From: Flavobacteriaceae bacterium UBA3611
Lineage (GTDB): Bacteria > Bacteroidota > Bacteroidia > Flavobacteriales > Flavobacteriaceae
Direction: 5' to 3'
Length of the DNA: 64,000 nt
NCBI GenBank assembly: GCA_002375495.1
Contig: DFLU01000014.1
Coordinates: 124,001-188,000 of the forward strand
Under the pieces are notes generated by a model. That model had not been told where the DNA came from and made no database searches. It was given only the letters and a program-made list of their open reading frames with translations. Within the stretch, counting starts at the first letter, position 1. Every line of letters starts with the position of its first letter. This document shows, piece after piece, positions 16,863 through 25,096 of this stretch. A program made the position numbers and the translations under genes.

Positions 16863-18080
16863 CTACACTACCTCAGCTACCACAAATGTACTTCCACCCA
16901 CAAAAATGAGGTCTTGGTCTGATGCGTGTAATTGAGCAGTTTCTAATGCTTTTTTAACACTAGCATAGCATTTGCCCTGCAATCCAAAAGAGCTTGCAGC
17001 CTCCTGTATATATTCCGCTGGCATTCCCCGTGGTATATCAGGTTTGCAGAAATAATATTGTGCATTTTTAGGGAATAACGGCAGCACAGCAGCACTATCT
17101 TTATCTGAAACCATTCCAAGTACGATATGCAAATTCTGGAAAGCCTCTTCCTGCAACTGCGCGAGCACATACTGAAGCCCTTCTTTATTGTGGGCAGTGT
17201 CACAAATCACTTTAGGACAGTCTTGTAAGACTTGCCATCTTCCCATCAGACCTGTATTAGCGACCACACTTTGAAGTCCGTTTTTTATATGCTTTTCTGA
17301 AATAGACCAATCTAATTTTTGCAACACCGCAATGGTTTTCAGAACAGTACGCTTATTTATCTTTTGGTAATTTCCTTTTAAATCTGAAGGATAGTGCGAA
17401 AAAACTTCTTCTTCAGCAAAGTAGATGGGCGCATGTTTTTCTTCGGAAATTTTCTGGAAAACAGCCTTGGTTTCTGAAGTTGTTTCACCAATAACAACTG
17501 GTATGCCCGATTTTATAATTCCCGCCTTTTCCGAAGCAATTTCGGCCAACGTACTCCCTAGAAACTGCGTATGGTCCATCCCAATGTTTGTAATAACCGA
17601 AACTTCTGGAGTAATGATATTGGTGCTGTCTAGCCTTCCGCCCATCCCTACCTCAACAATGGCAATGTCTATTTTTTTTCTTCGGAAATAGTCGAATGCC
17701 ATTCCAACGGTCATTTCAAAAAAAGACAATTGATGCTTCTCAAAAAAGGTTCTGTTCTTAGCTACAAACGAAGTGACCGAACGTTTCGGAATGGGGGTTC
17801 CATTCACTTTAATACGCTCTCGAAAATCCTTGAGGTGTGGGGAGGTATACAACCCGACGTTATATCCTGCTTCCTGTAAGATGGAAGCGAGCATATGGCT
17901 GGTAGAACCTTTTCCGTTGGTACCCGCCACATGAATGCTTTTGAAGGCGCTTTCTGGATGCCCAAGAAATCCAGAAAGCGCAACGGTATTGTCTAAATTT
18001 GCTTTATAGGCAGCTTTTCCGTCCCGTTGGTACATGGGCAGTTGCGAAAAAAGCCATTGCAATGTTTCTGAATAATTAAT
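16863..18080 (-). CDS. folC: Bifunctional folylpolyglutamate synthase / dihydrofolate synthase
   Basis: 405 residues if translation begins at an AUU codon (18080-18078) as M-NYSETLQW; the only conventional start in frame is a TTG at 18062, which would cut the first helix. Mur-ligase fold: P-loop 'HVAGTNGKGSTSHMLA', 'LYTSPHLKDFRERI', 'VEVGMGGRLDSTN', 'NIGMDHTQFLG' and the C-terminal 'CDTAHNKEGLQYVL'. It makes dihydrofolate and adds glutamates to folates in the cytoplasm. The AUU lies 7 bases after the stop of the upstream Asp-box gene, so translation is probably coupled. Confidence 0.92.
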   Translation of the reverse strand: MNYSETLQWLFSQLPMYQRDGKAAYKANLDNTVALSGFLGHPESAFKSIHVAGTNGKGSTSHMLASILQEAGYNVGLYTSPHLKDFRERIKVNGTPIPKRSVTSFVAKNRTFFEKHQLSFFEMTVGMAFDYFRRKKIDIAIVEVGMGGRLDSTNIITPEVSVITNIGMDHTQFLGSTLAEIASEKAGIIKSGIPVVIGETTSETKAVFQKISEEKHAPIYFAEEEVFSHYPSDLKGNYQKINKRTVLKTIAVLQKLDWSISEKHIKNGLQSVVANTGLMGRWQVLQDCPKVICDTAHNKEGLQYVLAQLQEEAFQNLHIVLGMVSDKDSAAVLPLFPKNAQYYFCKPDIPRGMPAEYIQEAASSFGLQGKCYASVKKALETAQLHASDQDLIFVGGSTFVVAEVV

Positions 18081-18087
18081 GACACAC

Positions 18088-20592
18088 TTATTTTACAATC
18101 AACTTTTTTGTGGCGGTTCCGCTTTCGGTATTCACTTTTAAAAAGTAAGTACCCCTTTCAAGACCACTCAATGGTACTTCAAGTGTACGCTTATTTTTGA
18201 ATGAATATGTAGCAACCGTTCTTCCAAGGGCATCAACTACGAGTACTGCGGCTTCACCTGATTGTTTAGCCAATTTAATTTGAACTTTGTCACTTGCAGG
18301 ATTAGGGTACACTAACATGTCATCTAGAAGGGCAACTTCTGAAGTTCCCAAAACAACCGAACCTAAGTCGAGTTTATAAATAGATCTTCCGTAGGTTGCG
18401 GCATACAATGTATTAGAGGGTTCATGGATGTGGAGGTCGTTTACAACCACAGCTGGCATGTTTCCGTCTATCACCTCCCAACTGTATGCTTCCGAAGCAG
18501 CTGCAAAAACACCAATATCGGTTGCCAAGTACAATACGCCGTTAGCATCTTTTACTACATCATTGATAGGAATATCTGGCAAACTCGCTCCAATCGCACC
18601 CCAGCCTTGCCCTCTAAAATTACTTAGATACACATTTCCATCATCCTCTCCGTAGCGGTACCCAGAAAGGGTAACGTACACTCTATTTATATTTTCTCTA
18701 TCGGCCAATACTTTGGTCACCCACCGATTCGGAATACCAATGGAAATATTAGCCCAATCAGTGCCTCCATTGCTTGTTACCCAAACATTTCCGTCGTCTG
18801 TACCCACATAAATCAAGTTGCTATCTAAAGGTGAAACATCAATTGTGGTAATTGTTCCATAGGTCAGATTTCCACCTCCAGAACCATCAGTAAGGTCTGG
18901 ACTAATAGCTGTCCAACTCCCTGCCGCATTCTCAGATTTGTAAAGCTGGTTGGCTCCATAGTACAAAATTTGTGAATTTGCAGGATCAAAAGTAACTGGG
19001 GTATCCCAGTTCTTTCTAGCCGATCCTGGAATTCCGCTGGTTGCAGGTACGAACGAGGCGGCATTGTTGGTAGATTTTACAAAATTTCCTCGTTGTGAAA
19101 GTGCATATATCACGTTTGTATTGGTAGCATCTACCAAGGGTTGAAATCCGTCGCCACCGTTAATAATATCCCAGTTCGATAGCCCCCCAGTTGTGGTACG
19201 CATTGTGCTATTGTCTTGTGCTCCTGCATATACTTTGTCTTCATTTTGCGGATCGACATACATCCTGTACAATTGAGTAATTGGCAACGTAAGATCTTTA
19301 GTCGAGCTAGCCCCATCATCATCGCTGTAATAGAGTCCACCATCATTGCCTAACAACACTTCTCCTGGCGTTTGGTTATTAAAGGCTAATGCATGTTGGT
19401 CTACGTGCACCCCAGTAAATGCAGTTGACCAGCTCGTGCCACCATTGGTAGACTTCTCTACAACAAAATCTACATTATAAATCGTATTCTCATCGGTAGG
19501 ATCTACATAAATTCCGCGAAACCACCAATGAAACCCAACGTTTGTGAGTCCGCTAATGCTTTGTTCAGTCCAAGTATCTCCTCCATTGCTGGTTCGATAC
19601 ACCCCTTGAATGCTTCCTGCAGCGTCCACATACCGCGCATACAGCACATCTGGATTTGAAGGCGCAATTGCAATACTAATACGGCCTTTTTCACTTGCTA
19701 CGGAAGGAAGCCCGTTGGTCATCTCTGTCCATGTATCTCCCCCATCTAAAGATCGGTAAAGCCCAGAGTTTTCACCACCAAAACTATTAAACTGCGGTCT
19801 TCGCACGCGTTGCCACATAGCAGCATACAGAATATCTCCGTTTGAAGGGTGTATCGCCATATCTATGGCTCCCGTTTCGTCATCTATAAAAAGTACTTGA
19901 TCCCATGTTGCTCCGCCGTCTTGAGTTCTATAAACCCCACGATTATTATCATTCCTGAACAAGGGTCCCATTGCCGCGACAAAAACTGTTTCTTCATCGT
20001 TTGGATCTATCAATACTTTCCCGATACTTCCTGTGGCAGGCAACCCTTTATTTTCCCATGTTGCTCCGCCGTCTTCTGTTTTAAAGATTCCGTTGCCATC
20101 GTAGACTAGCGAACCACCACCTGCGTTTACTTCTCCAGTACCCACCCACATAACATCGGTATCGGATTTTGAAATTTCCATATCGCCTATTGAAAGTGTA
20201 CCCTCATCGTCAAAAATGGGCTGCCAAGTACTTCCGCCGTTTGTAGTTTTAAAAATCCCCCCCGAAGCGGCCCCCACATAGTAGGTGTCAGCATCATCTA
20301 TTGGGATTTCAATATCGGTGATACGGCCACCAATGTTCAACGGACCGGCAAAATCCCAAACATTCAGTACATTTCTTTGTTCTGAAATACGCTGTTTTCG
20401 CCATTGCAACGCTTCAGATAAGGCATCGGTTTTAATCGTTCCTGTTGGATACGCCCGCTGCTGAAACATAAAATCGGCAGGGCGCTTCTCGGAAACTTCA
20501 ACATTTTCTTTTGAAACTTGATTTTTAGGATTCTGGTTGCAAGAAATTAATAAAAAGGCAATTCCGAAGAAATAGTAGATAGTCGTTTTCAT
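18088..20592 (-). CDS. Asp-box (BNR/sialidase-like) beta-propeller protein with T9SS sorting domain
   Basis: 834 residues. The N-terminus looks like an SPII signal (FLLISC, Cys18), then at least seven Asp-box motifs of the S/T-x-D/N-G-G-x-T/S-W type (e.g. TTNGGSTW, TEDGGATW, SLDGGDTW, TSNGGTDW) in a VPS10/sialidase-like double propeller. The C-terminal ~80 residues are a T9SS type A sorting domain (VYPNPASDKVQI ... LERGTYFLKV ... KKLIVK). Catalytic sialidase arginines are not evident, so the enzyme name is not justified. Lipobox plus sorting domain is an unusual pairing. It lies between tonB and folC on the same strand. Confidence 0.88.
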   Translation of the reverse strand: MKTTIYYFFGIAFLLISCNQNPKNQVSKENVEVSEKRPADFMFQQRAYPTGTIKTDALSEALQWRKQRISEQRNVLNVWDFAGPLNIGGRITDIEIPIDDADTYYVGAASGGIFKTTNGGSTWQPIFDDEGTLSIGDMEISKSDTDVMWVGTGEVNAGGGSLVYDGNGIFKTEDGGATWENKGLPATGSIGKVLIDPNDEETVFVAAMGPLFRNDNNRGVYRTQDGGATWDQVLFIDDETGAIDMAIHPSNGDILYAAMWQRVRRPQFNSFGGENSGLYRSLDGGDTWTEMTNGLPSVASEKGRISIAIAPSNPDVLYARYVDAAGSIQGVYRTSNGGDTWTEQSISGLTNVGFHWWFRGIYVDPTDENTIYNVDFVVEKSTNGGTSWSTAFTGVHVDQHALAFNNQTPGEVLLGNDGGLYYSDDDGASSTKDLTLPITQLYRMYVDPQNEDKVYAGAQDNSTMRTTTGGLSNWDIINGGDGFQPLVDATNTNVIYALSQRGNFVKSTNNAASFVPATSGIPGSARKNWDTPVTFDPANSQILYYGANQLYKSENAAGSWTAISPDLTDGSGGGNLTYGTITTIDVSPLDSNLIYVGTDDGNVWVTSNGGTDWANISIGIPNRWVTKVLADRENINRVYVTLSGYRYGEDDGNVYLSNFRGQGWGAIGASLPDIPINDVVKDANGVLYLATDIGVFAAASEAYSWEVIDGNMPAVVVNDLHIHEPSNTLYAATYGRSIYKLDLGSVVLGTSEVALLDDMLVYPNPASDKVQIKLAKQSGEAAVLVVDALGRTVATYSFKNKRTLEVPLSGLERGTYFLKVNTESGTATKKLIVK

Positions 20593-20657
20593 AGCAAATA
20601 TTTGAAACGTAAATATACTTAAAATCTAGCCTAAACATGTATTAAACGAGAAGCCCT

Positions 20658-21482
20658 CTAGATATACCATTTTGTTTTTGAAAGCATTTCTTGTTTATGT
20701 ATCATAAACAGTACAAAATAGAATTGGGCGATAATTTCGGCGGTATTTACAAGCCCCATTAGCAGATCTGATGGAAGCAATAATTGATAAACCATATAGC
20801 CAAGGCACACTACAAAGTAACAACTCCCAACTACGAACAGGTAGAATTTTTTAGGGTGCGAATGAAAGAGTGTCACATAAAAGCATCCACCAGTAAACAA
20901 CAAGAACGAAATACCACCTAACACCGTAGGAACATTTTCTTGAAACTCTTGAATAGAATAATAAATGAGCCCGTATACCATGTACAACAACACCCCTGTA
21001 ATAAGCAGTCCGAAAAACACCTCTTGGCCACGCAACGTAAATTTTGATTGTTGTAAGACAGGTTTCATGCACCATAGGCCGACAAAAAAGTAACAGGCAA
21101 ACAAAATATTGATTAGTGTGTAGTACCCGTCAAAATCTATTGCCGTAAGGAATTCGGCAGTGAGGGCGAAGCCTAAAAAGAACACTAACTTAACGTCTAT
21201 CTTCTTTTTTACTGAAAAGTACCACAGAAACAGTACTATGTGAAATACTGGTTTGATGTACAAGGTTTGCTCATTTCCGTAAACTACAGAAACAATGATT
21301 GAAAGCGCACCAATAAGAAGGAGGCTGTATTTTATAAAAACTGGTCTCAGAACAATGGCATTAGCCCGACCAAAGTACGATTTTATCTGATAATTATTGT
21401 GAAAGCGTGAAGTTGTAGATAATCTTCCCGATTTGTTTGGCGGGTGCTTTGTTATCTGAATTAAAACGTGTCGCCATGGCAT
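20658..21482 (-). CDS. Multi-pass membrane protein, possibly YhhN/lysoplasmalogenase-like
   Basis: The open frame codes for 274 residues, but the first ~32 lie inside the tonB 3' end in another frame and do not look native. There is no ATG, GTG or TTG between the tonB stop and the first membrane helix; an AUU (21356) or CUG (21350, giving M-RPVFIKYSLLL) is possible. About eight hydrophobic helices follow, with 'LYIKPVFHIVLFLWYF' resembling the KP motif of the YhhN/TMEM86 family. Function is unproven. It is probably co-transcribed with tonB. Confidence 0.65.
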   Translation of the reverse strand: MPWRHVLIQITKHPPNKSGRLSTTSRFHNNYQIKSYFGRANAIVLRPVFIKYSLLLIGALSIIVSVVYGNEQTLYIKPVFHIVLFLWYFSVKKKIDVKLVFFLGFALTAEFLTAIDFDGYYTLINILFACYFFVGLWCMKPVLQQSKFTLRGQEVFFGLLITGVLLYMVYGLIYYSIQEFQENVPTVLGGISFLLFTGGCFYVTLFHSHPKKFYLFVVGSCYFVVCLGYMVYQLLLPSDLLMGLVNTAEIIAQFYFVLFMIHKQEMLSKTKWYI

Positions 21483-22215
21483 TTTCTTTGGCCTTGTCTA
21501 AGAGACACTTCGTATTGTTTGTGGTACCGCGTACGCCAGGCTTCGCACTGATCACGTTACCGTTGCGATCTACTTCGATACTTACCACCACCTTACCTGC
21601 TTCATTGCACTCTTGTGGGTTCCTAGGTTTATTAAGGGGCTTTCTACCCCCCAAAAGATAATTTCCGTCGCCATCGAGTCCTTTTCCGGTACCGTAATAA
21701 CTTTGTGCATTAGGATCGCCATTAGGGTTTCCTTTATCACCGCCAGTTTGATCATCGCCCTCGCTTCCCTTCGCCGTACCATCGCTTTTAGGACCGTTTA
21801 TAAGATTATCGAGTGCGTTGGTAGTAGTTTTATCTGGCTTTTTTTCGACCACCTTAGGTGTTTCTTTTACAGGTTCCACCTTTTTTGGCGTTTCTGTCTG
21901 TACTTTCTTTTTTTCTTCCTTTTTGATTACGGGAGCGTCTTCGTTGTTCTGCGTTACCACCTCTTCGTTCACCTCAGTTTTGGGTTGGGAAACGGGTGGC
22001 GGTGTAGTTTCTTTGGGAGCCGACTTAATGGGTTCTGTAGGTTGTATGTTACCACTTCCGGTATCTGTAGTTCCGAAATTAACAGCGATACCGTTCTCTG
22101 GTGGAGGGTCGAGATAGGTCATCCCTACATAAAACAATAGAATAAGCAGTATCACGTGTAGGATTACCGTGATGGTCATACTTTTCTTTTTATGTTTGGT
22201 ATCTAAGAATTCCAT
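21394..22215 (-). CDS. tonB: TonB energy transducer
   Basis: 273 residues from the ATG at 22215; the frame is open further up but runs through a palindromic repeat. The N-terminus has a KKKSM anchor then one membrane helix (ITVILHVILLILLFYVGM). A Pro/Lys/Glu-rich periplasmic spacer follows (about 45-150). The C-terminus has 'NEAGKVVVSIEVDRNGNVISAKPGVRGTTN' and ends 'IGKIIYNFTLSQ'. It transfers proton-motive energy from ExbB/ExbD to outer-membrane receptors. It is downstream of exbB-exbD in the same direction, separated from exbD by a 231-base repeat-filled spacer. Confidence 0.88.
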   Translation of the reverse strand: MEFLDTKHKKKSMTITVILHVILLILLFYVGMTYLDPPPENGIAVNFGTTDTGSGNIQPTEPIKSAPKETTPPPVSQPKTEVNEEVVTQNNEDAPVIKKEEKKKVQTETPKKVEPVKETPKVVEKKPDKTTTNALDNLINGPKSDGTAKGSEGDDQTGGDKGNPNGDPNAQSYYGTGKGLDGDGNYLLGGRKPLNKPRNPQECNEAGKVVVSIEVDRNGNVISAKPGVRGTTNNTKCLLDKAKENAMATRFNSDNKAPAKQIGKIIYNFTLSQ

Positions 22216-22446
22216 TAGTATTATTTTTCCATTATTGTTCCCCTTATGCCTTCCTCTTATTCGTACCTCATTCGTCGGAGGCAAGCGGAAATCTCTCCCA
22301 AGGGGAGAGAAAAATGCGTTAGGGACTGAGGTATTGTTTACATTGAGCCTGTCGAAATGTTGGAGCTCTCCCGTCCCGATAGCTATCGGGAATCGGGAAG
22401 CGACTACCGAAAGCCCGACCACGCCTGTAGCGTGGGAACGCCCAAA
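22216..22446. repeat. Palindrome-rich intergenic repeat between exbD and tonB
   Basis: It contains TCTCTCCC/GGGAGAGA (22292-22310), a perfect 18-bp palindrome TCCCGATAGCTATCGGGA (22374-22391), CCACGC/GCGTGG (22419-22435) and the motif CATTGAGCCTGTCGAAATG (22341-22359), a sequence type I associate with interspersed flavobacterial repeats. No gene is seen. It splits an otherwise compact exbB-exbD-tonB operon. Confidence 0.7.
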
Positions 22447-22839
22447 TTAATTAGGCCGTACTGCTAAAACGAGTTTAAAGTTATTTTTATTGGCGACGTC
22501 CATCACAAAAACCGCATCTTCGATGGGCACCCCTTCTTCTGCCCGTAAGATAATGGTTGGTTCTTCTTGACCCGCCAAGATTGTTTGCAATTGTTTTTCG
22601 ATGCTGTATTCACTTACACGCTCCTTGTTTACGTAATAAGCTCCATCTTTAGTGATGCTCACCGATGCCTTTTGCTGATTTGTAGACTTCCCTTTTGCCT
22701 TCGGAAGGATAAGATCCAGTGCATCGGGTGTGATAGCCGGAGATGTTAACAGGAAGAACACCAAAAGCAAGAACACAATATCGGTCATTGAGCTCATACT
22801 GAACTCGGGGCTTACTTTATTTCTACCTCTCAGATTCAT
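22447..22839 (-). CDS. exbD: ExbD biopolymer-transport protein
   Basis: 130 residues. One N-terminal membrane helix preceded by 'EFSMSSMTDIVFLLLVFFLL', which includes the proton-path Asp of the ExbD/TolR family. The periplasmic domain has 'VSITKDGAYYVNKERV' and 'EEPTIILRAEEGVPIEDAVFVMDVA'. It works with ExbB as the proton-driven stator energising TonB. The start is one base after the exbB stop. Confidence 0.92.
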   Translation of the reverse strand: MNLRGRNKVSPEFSMSSMTDIVFLLLVFFLLTSPAITPDALDLILPKAKGKSTNQQKASVSITKDGAYYVNKERVSEYSIEKQLQTILAGQEEPTIILRAEEGVPIEDAVFVMDVANKNNFKLVLAVRPN

Positions 22840-22840
22840 A

Positions 22841-23539
22841 CTATGCTGGCTCGTTTAAAAGATCAAGGAAATCGACTGCAGTAGCTTCCATTTGGTGCAC
22901 CACCTTATCTGTACGAACCACAAGGTGATTGTATCCCATATAGGCGATAATACCTACGATAAGACCTGCGACCGTGGTGGTCATGGCGGTGTAAATACCT
23001 TCTGCCAGTGCGCCCATTTCTGCTTGACCGCTACTGGTGGCCAATTGGTGAAAGGCCAATACCATTCCGATTACTGTACCCAGAAAACCGATCATGGGAG
23101 CGGCCCCTGCGATGGTAGCCAGAATACTGACGTTTTTTTCCAATTTGTACACTTCTAATCTACCCGCATTTTCGATAGCGGTATTGATATCTTCTAAAGG
23201 GCTCCCAATTCGAGAAATACCCTTTTCGGTAAGTCTAGAGACCGGGGTGTTTTGTTGTGCACAAAGCACTTTAGCAGCTTGCACATTGCCAGAAGCAACA
23301 TTATCTCGAATTTGGTTCATAAAGTTATTGTCCATTTTAGACGCTGCCTTAATGGCAAATAGGCGTTCAAAATAGATATACACTGCTACGAATAATAAAA
23401 TAAAGAGAATCCCAATGATAATTTGGGCACCCAATCCTCCATTCATAATGAGTTCAAGAACAGAGAGGGTTTTTTCTTCAACAACGGGTTCAAGATCTGT
23501 TGTGTCTTGAAGTCCGTCCTGTAAAAAAAATGCGAGCAT
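22841..23539 (-). CDS. exbB: ExbB/TolQ/MotA-family proton channel protein
   Basis: 232 residues. Three membrane helices, with the conserved 'LATIAGAAPMIGFLGTVIGMVLAFHQLA' and 'TAMTTTVAGLIVGIIAYMGYNHLV' segments of the MotA/TolQ/ExbB family. It forms the inner-membrane pentamer around ExbD that powers TonB-dependent uptake. It is the first gene of the exbB-exbD-tonB group; a hairpin separates it from nhaD upstream. Confidence 0.93.
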   Translation of the reverse strand: MLAFFLQDGLQDTTDLEPVVEEKTLSVLELIMNGGLGAQIIIGILFILLFVAVYIYFERLFAIKAASKMDNNFMNQIRDNVASGNVQAAKVLCAQQNTPVSRLTEKGISRIGSPLEDINTAIENAGRLEVYKLEKNVSILATIAGAAPMIGFLGTVIGMVLAFHQLATSSGQAEMGALAEGIYTAMTTTVAGLIVGIIAYMGYNHLVVRTDKVVHQMEATAVDFLDLLNEPA

Positions 23540-23630
23540 AGGCGGATGTTAAGTTTATTAGGTAACGGGATTTGGTGTGCGAAATTGTCTAGACGCCTAC
23601 TAGTTTTGAAACAAATAAGGTAGTAAGCAA

Positions 23631-23665
23631 TGAATCTCACTAGCACAAGAAGCTAGTGAGATTCA
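23631..23665 (-). terminator. Strong hairpin after nhaD
   Basis: A perfect 14-bp stem TGAATCTCACTAGC/GCTAGTGAGATTCA with a 7-base loop, 16 bases after the nhaD stop. It lacks a long T-run on the minus strand, so it may terminate weakly or protect the 3' end. Confidence 0.55.
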
Positions 23666-23681
23666 AAAATAGTTAAGGTTA

Positions 23682-25064
23682 TTAATGTGCAAATATCACT
23701 CTTTCAATAAGAAGGAAGACTCCAGCTCCTGCTATAAAACCAACAAAGGCCAACCAAGCGATTTTTTTTAGGTACCAGATAAAATCGATTTTTTCCATTC
23801 CCATTGCGGCCACACCAGCAGCAGAACCAATAATGAGCATACTACCCCCTGTTCCTGCAGAATACGCAATAAAGTGCCATAATACTGAATCTGTCGGGCT
23901 ATCGTACATTCCAATTGAAGCGGCCACTAATGGCACATTATCGATAATAGCAGAGAATACCCCGAGTAAAATAACCACCACATCCTGATTCGGAATTGCG
24001 GCTTGTAACACCTCAGCTAAGTAACGTAAGGTTCCTACTGGATCGCCTTCTGCTGAAACTCCGTAGACCAAACTTTCCAATCCGGCAACTGCCATTAAGA
24101 TTCCGAGGAAGAAAAGAATACTAGAAATTTCTATTCTAGATAATGCTTTGTGTGCAGAATAGAGATGTCTTCTTTCTTTGCTGAAATCTTCTTCAGGATG
24201 TATGTATTCTGAAACCAACCAAACAATCCCGAGTGCGAACATCATCCCTATGTAAGGCGGCAGGTGAGTAACAGTTTTGAAAATCGGCACAGAAACAATC
24301 ATCCCCAAGCCTAAGAATAACATTGTTTTACTACTGAGCAAACGTTCTGAAATTGCGTCTTCCTTAAGTTCTTCAGTTACTAGATTTCCGCGGAAAGGTT
24401 TCATATAACTTGCTATTAAGAACGGCAGTGCGAAGCAAACAACCGAAGGAATAATCACAAATTCTATAAGTCCGCCAGCAGTTACTTTTTTAGCAATCCA
24501 AAGCATGGTAGTCGTTACATCACCTATGGGTGACCAAGCACCTCCGGCATTGGCGGCAATTACCACCATGGCGGCATACCACAATCGTGTTTCCCTGTTT
24601 GGGATTAGCTTCCGAAGCAACGTAACCAGAACAATAGTTGCGGTAAGGTTGTCGATAATTGCTGAGAGTATAAATGCTAAAACTCCAATAATCCATAGCA
24701 ACTTCCGCTTACTTTTTGTTTTTACCGCACCTTTTAAAATTTCAAATCCACGGTGAAGGTCGATGATTTCAACAATAGTCATCGCCCCTATCAGAAATAT
24801 TAGAATTTCGGCCGTTTTCCCTAGATGGTGCAGCAGGGTATTCTCAAAGCCGTGTTCGGCTTCGGTGCCACCACTCAGAAAATTGTATGAATTTTCATAA
24901 GTATCAATAACGCTAAACCAACCCTCGTGGAAACCAACTGCCAAGACTGCCCAAATAAGGGCTGCCATGATTAATGCGGGCACTGTTTTGTCTAACTTTA
25001 AAGGGTGTTCTAGTGTTATTGAAAGATAACCAATAACGAAAATGAGGATGATAATTGACTCCAT
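23682..25064 (-). CDS. nhaD: NhaD-type Na+/H+ antiporter
   Basis: 460 residues, about 12 membrane helices. Matches NhaD of the ion-transporter superfamily: start 'MESIIILIFVIGYLSITLEH', 'FILSAIIDNLTATIVLVTLLRKLIPNRETR', 'VIAANAGGAWSPIGDVTTTMLW' and the second repeat 'VFSAIIDNVPLVAASIGMY' with 'GTGGSMLIIGSAAGVAAMGME'. The paired IDN motifs are typical. It exports Na+ in exchange for protons, in keeping with a marine or salt-exposed lifestyle (inference). Monocistronic by context. Confidence 0.92.
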   Translation of the reverse strand: MESIIILIFVIGYLSITLEHPLKLDKTVPALIMAALIWAVLAVGFHEGWFSVIDTYENSYNFLSGGTEAEHGFENTLLHHLGKTAEILIFLIGAMTIVEIIDLHRGFEILKGAVKTKSKRKLLWIIGVLAFILSAIIDNLTATIVLVTLLRKLIPNRETRLWYAAMVVIAANAGGAWSPIGDVTTTMLWIAKKVTAGGLIEFVIIPSVVCFALPFLIASYMKPFRGNLVTEELKEDAISERLLSSKTMLFLGLGMIVSVPIFKTVTHLPPYIGMMFALGIVWLVSEYIHPEEDFSKERRHLYSAHKALSRIEISSILFFLGILMAVAGLESLVYGVSAEGDPVGTLRYLAEVLQAAIPNQDVVVILLGVFSAIIDNVPLVAASIGMYDSPTDSVLWHFIAYSAGTGGSMLIIGSAAGVAAMGMEKIDFIWYLKKIAWLAFVGFIAGAGVFLLIERVIFAH

Positions 25065-25096
25065 AAATGAGGTTGATTAATATAATGTTATCGCTT

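Noticed and set aside
21613..22140. 175-residue plus-strand ORF opposite tonB
   Set aside because: It mirrors the Pro/Lys/Glu-rich TonB spacer, giving a Phe/Arg-rich shadow; TonB itself is well supported.
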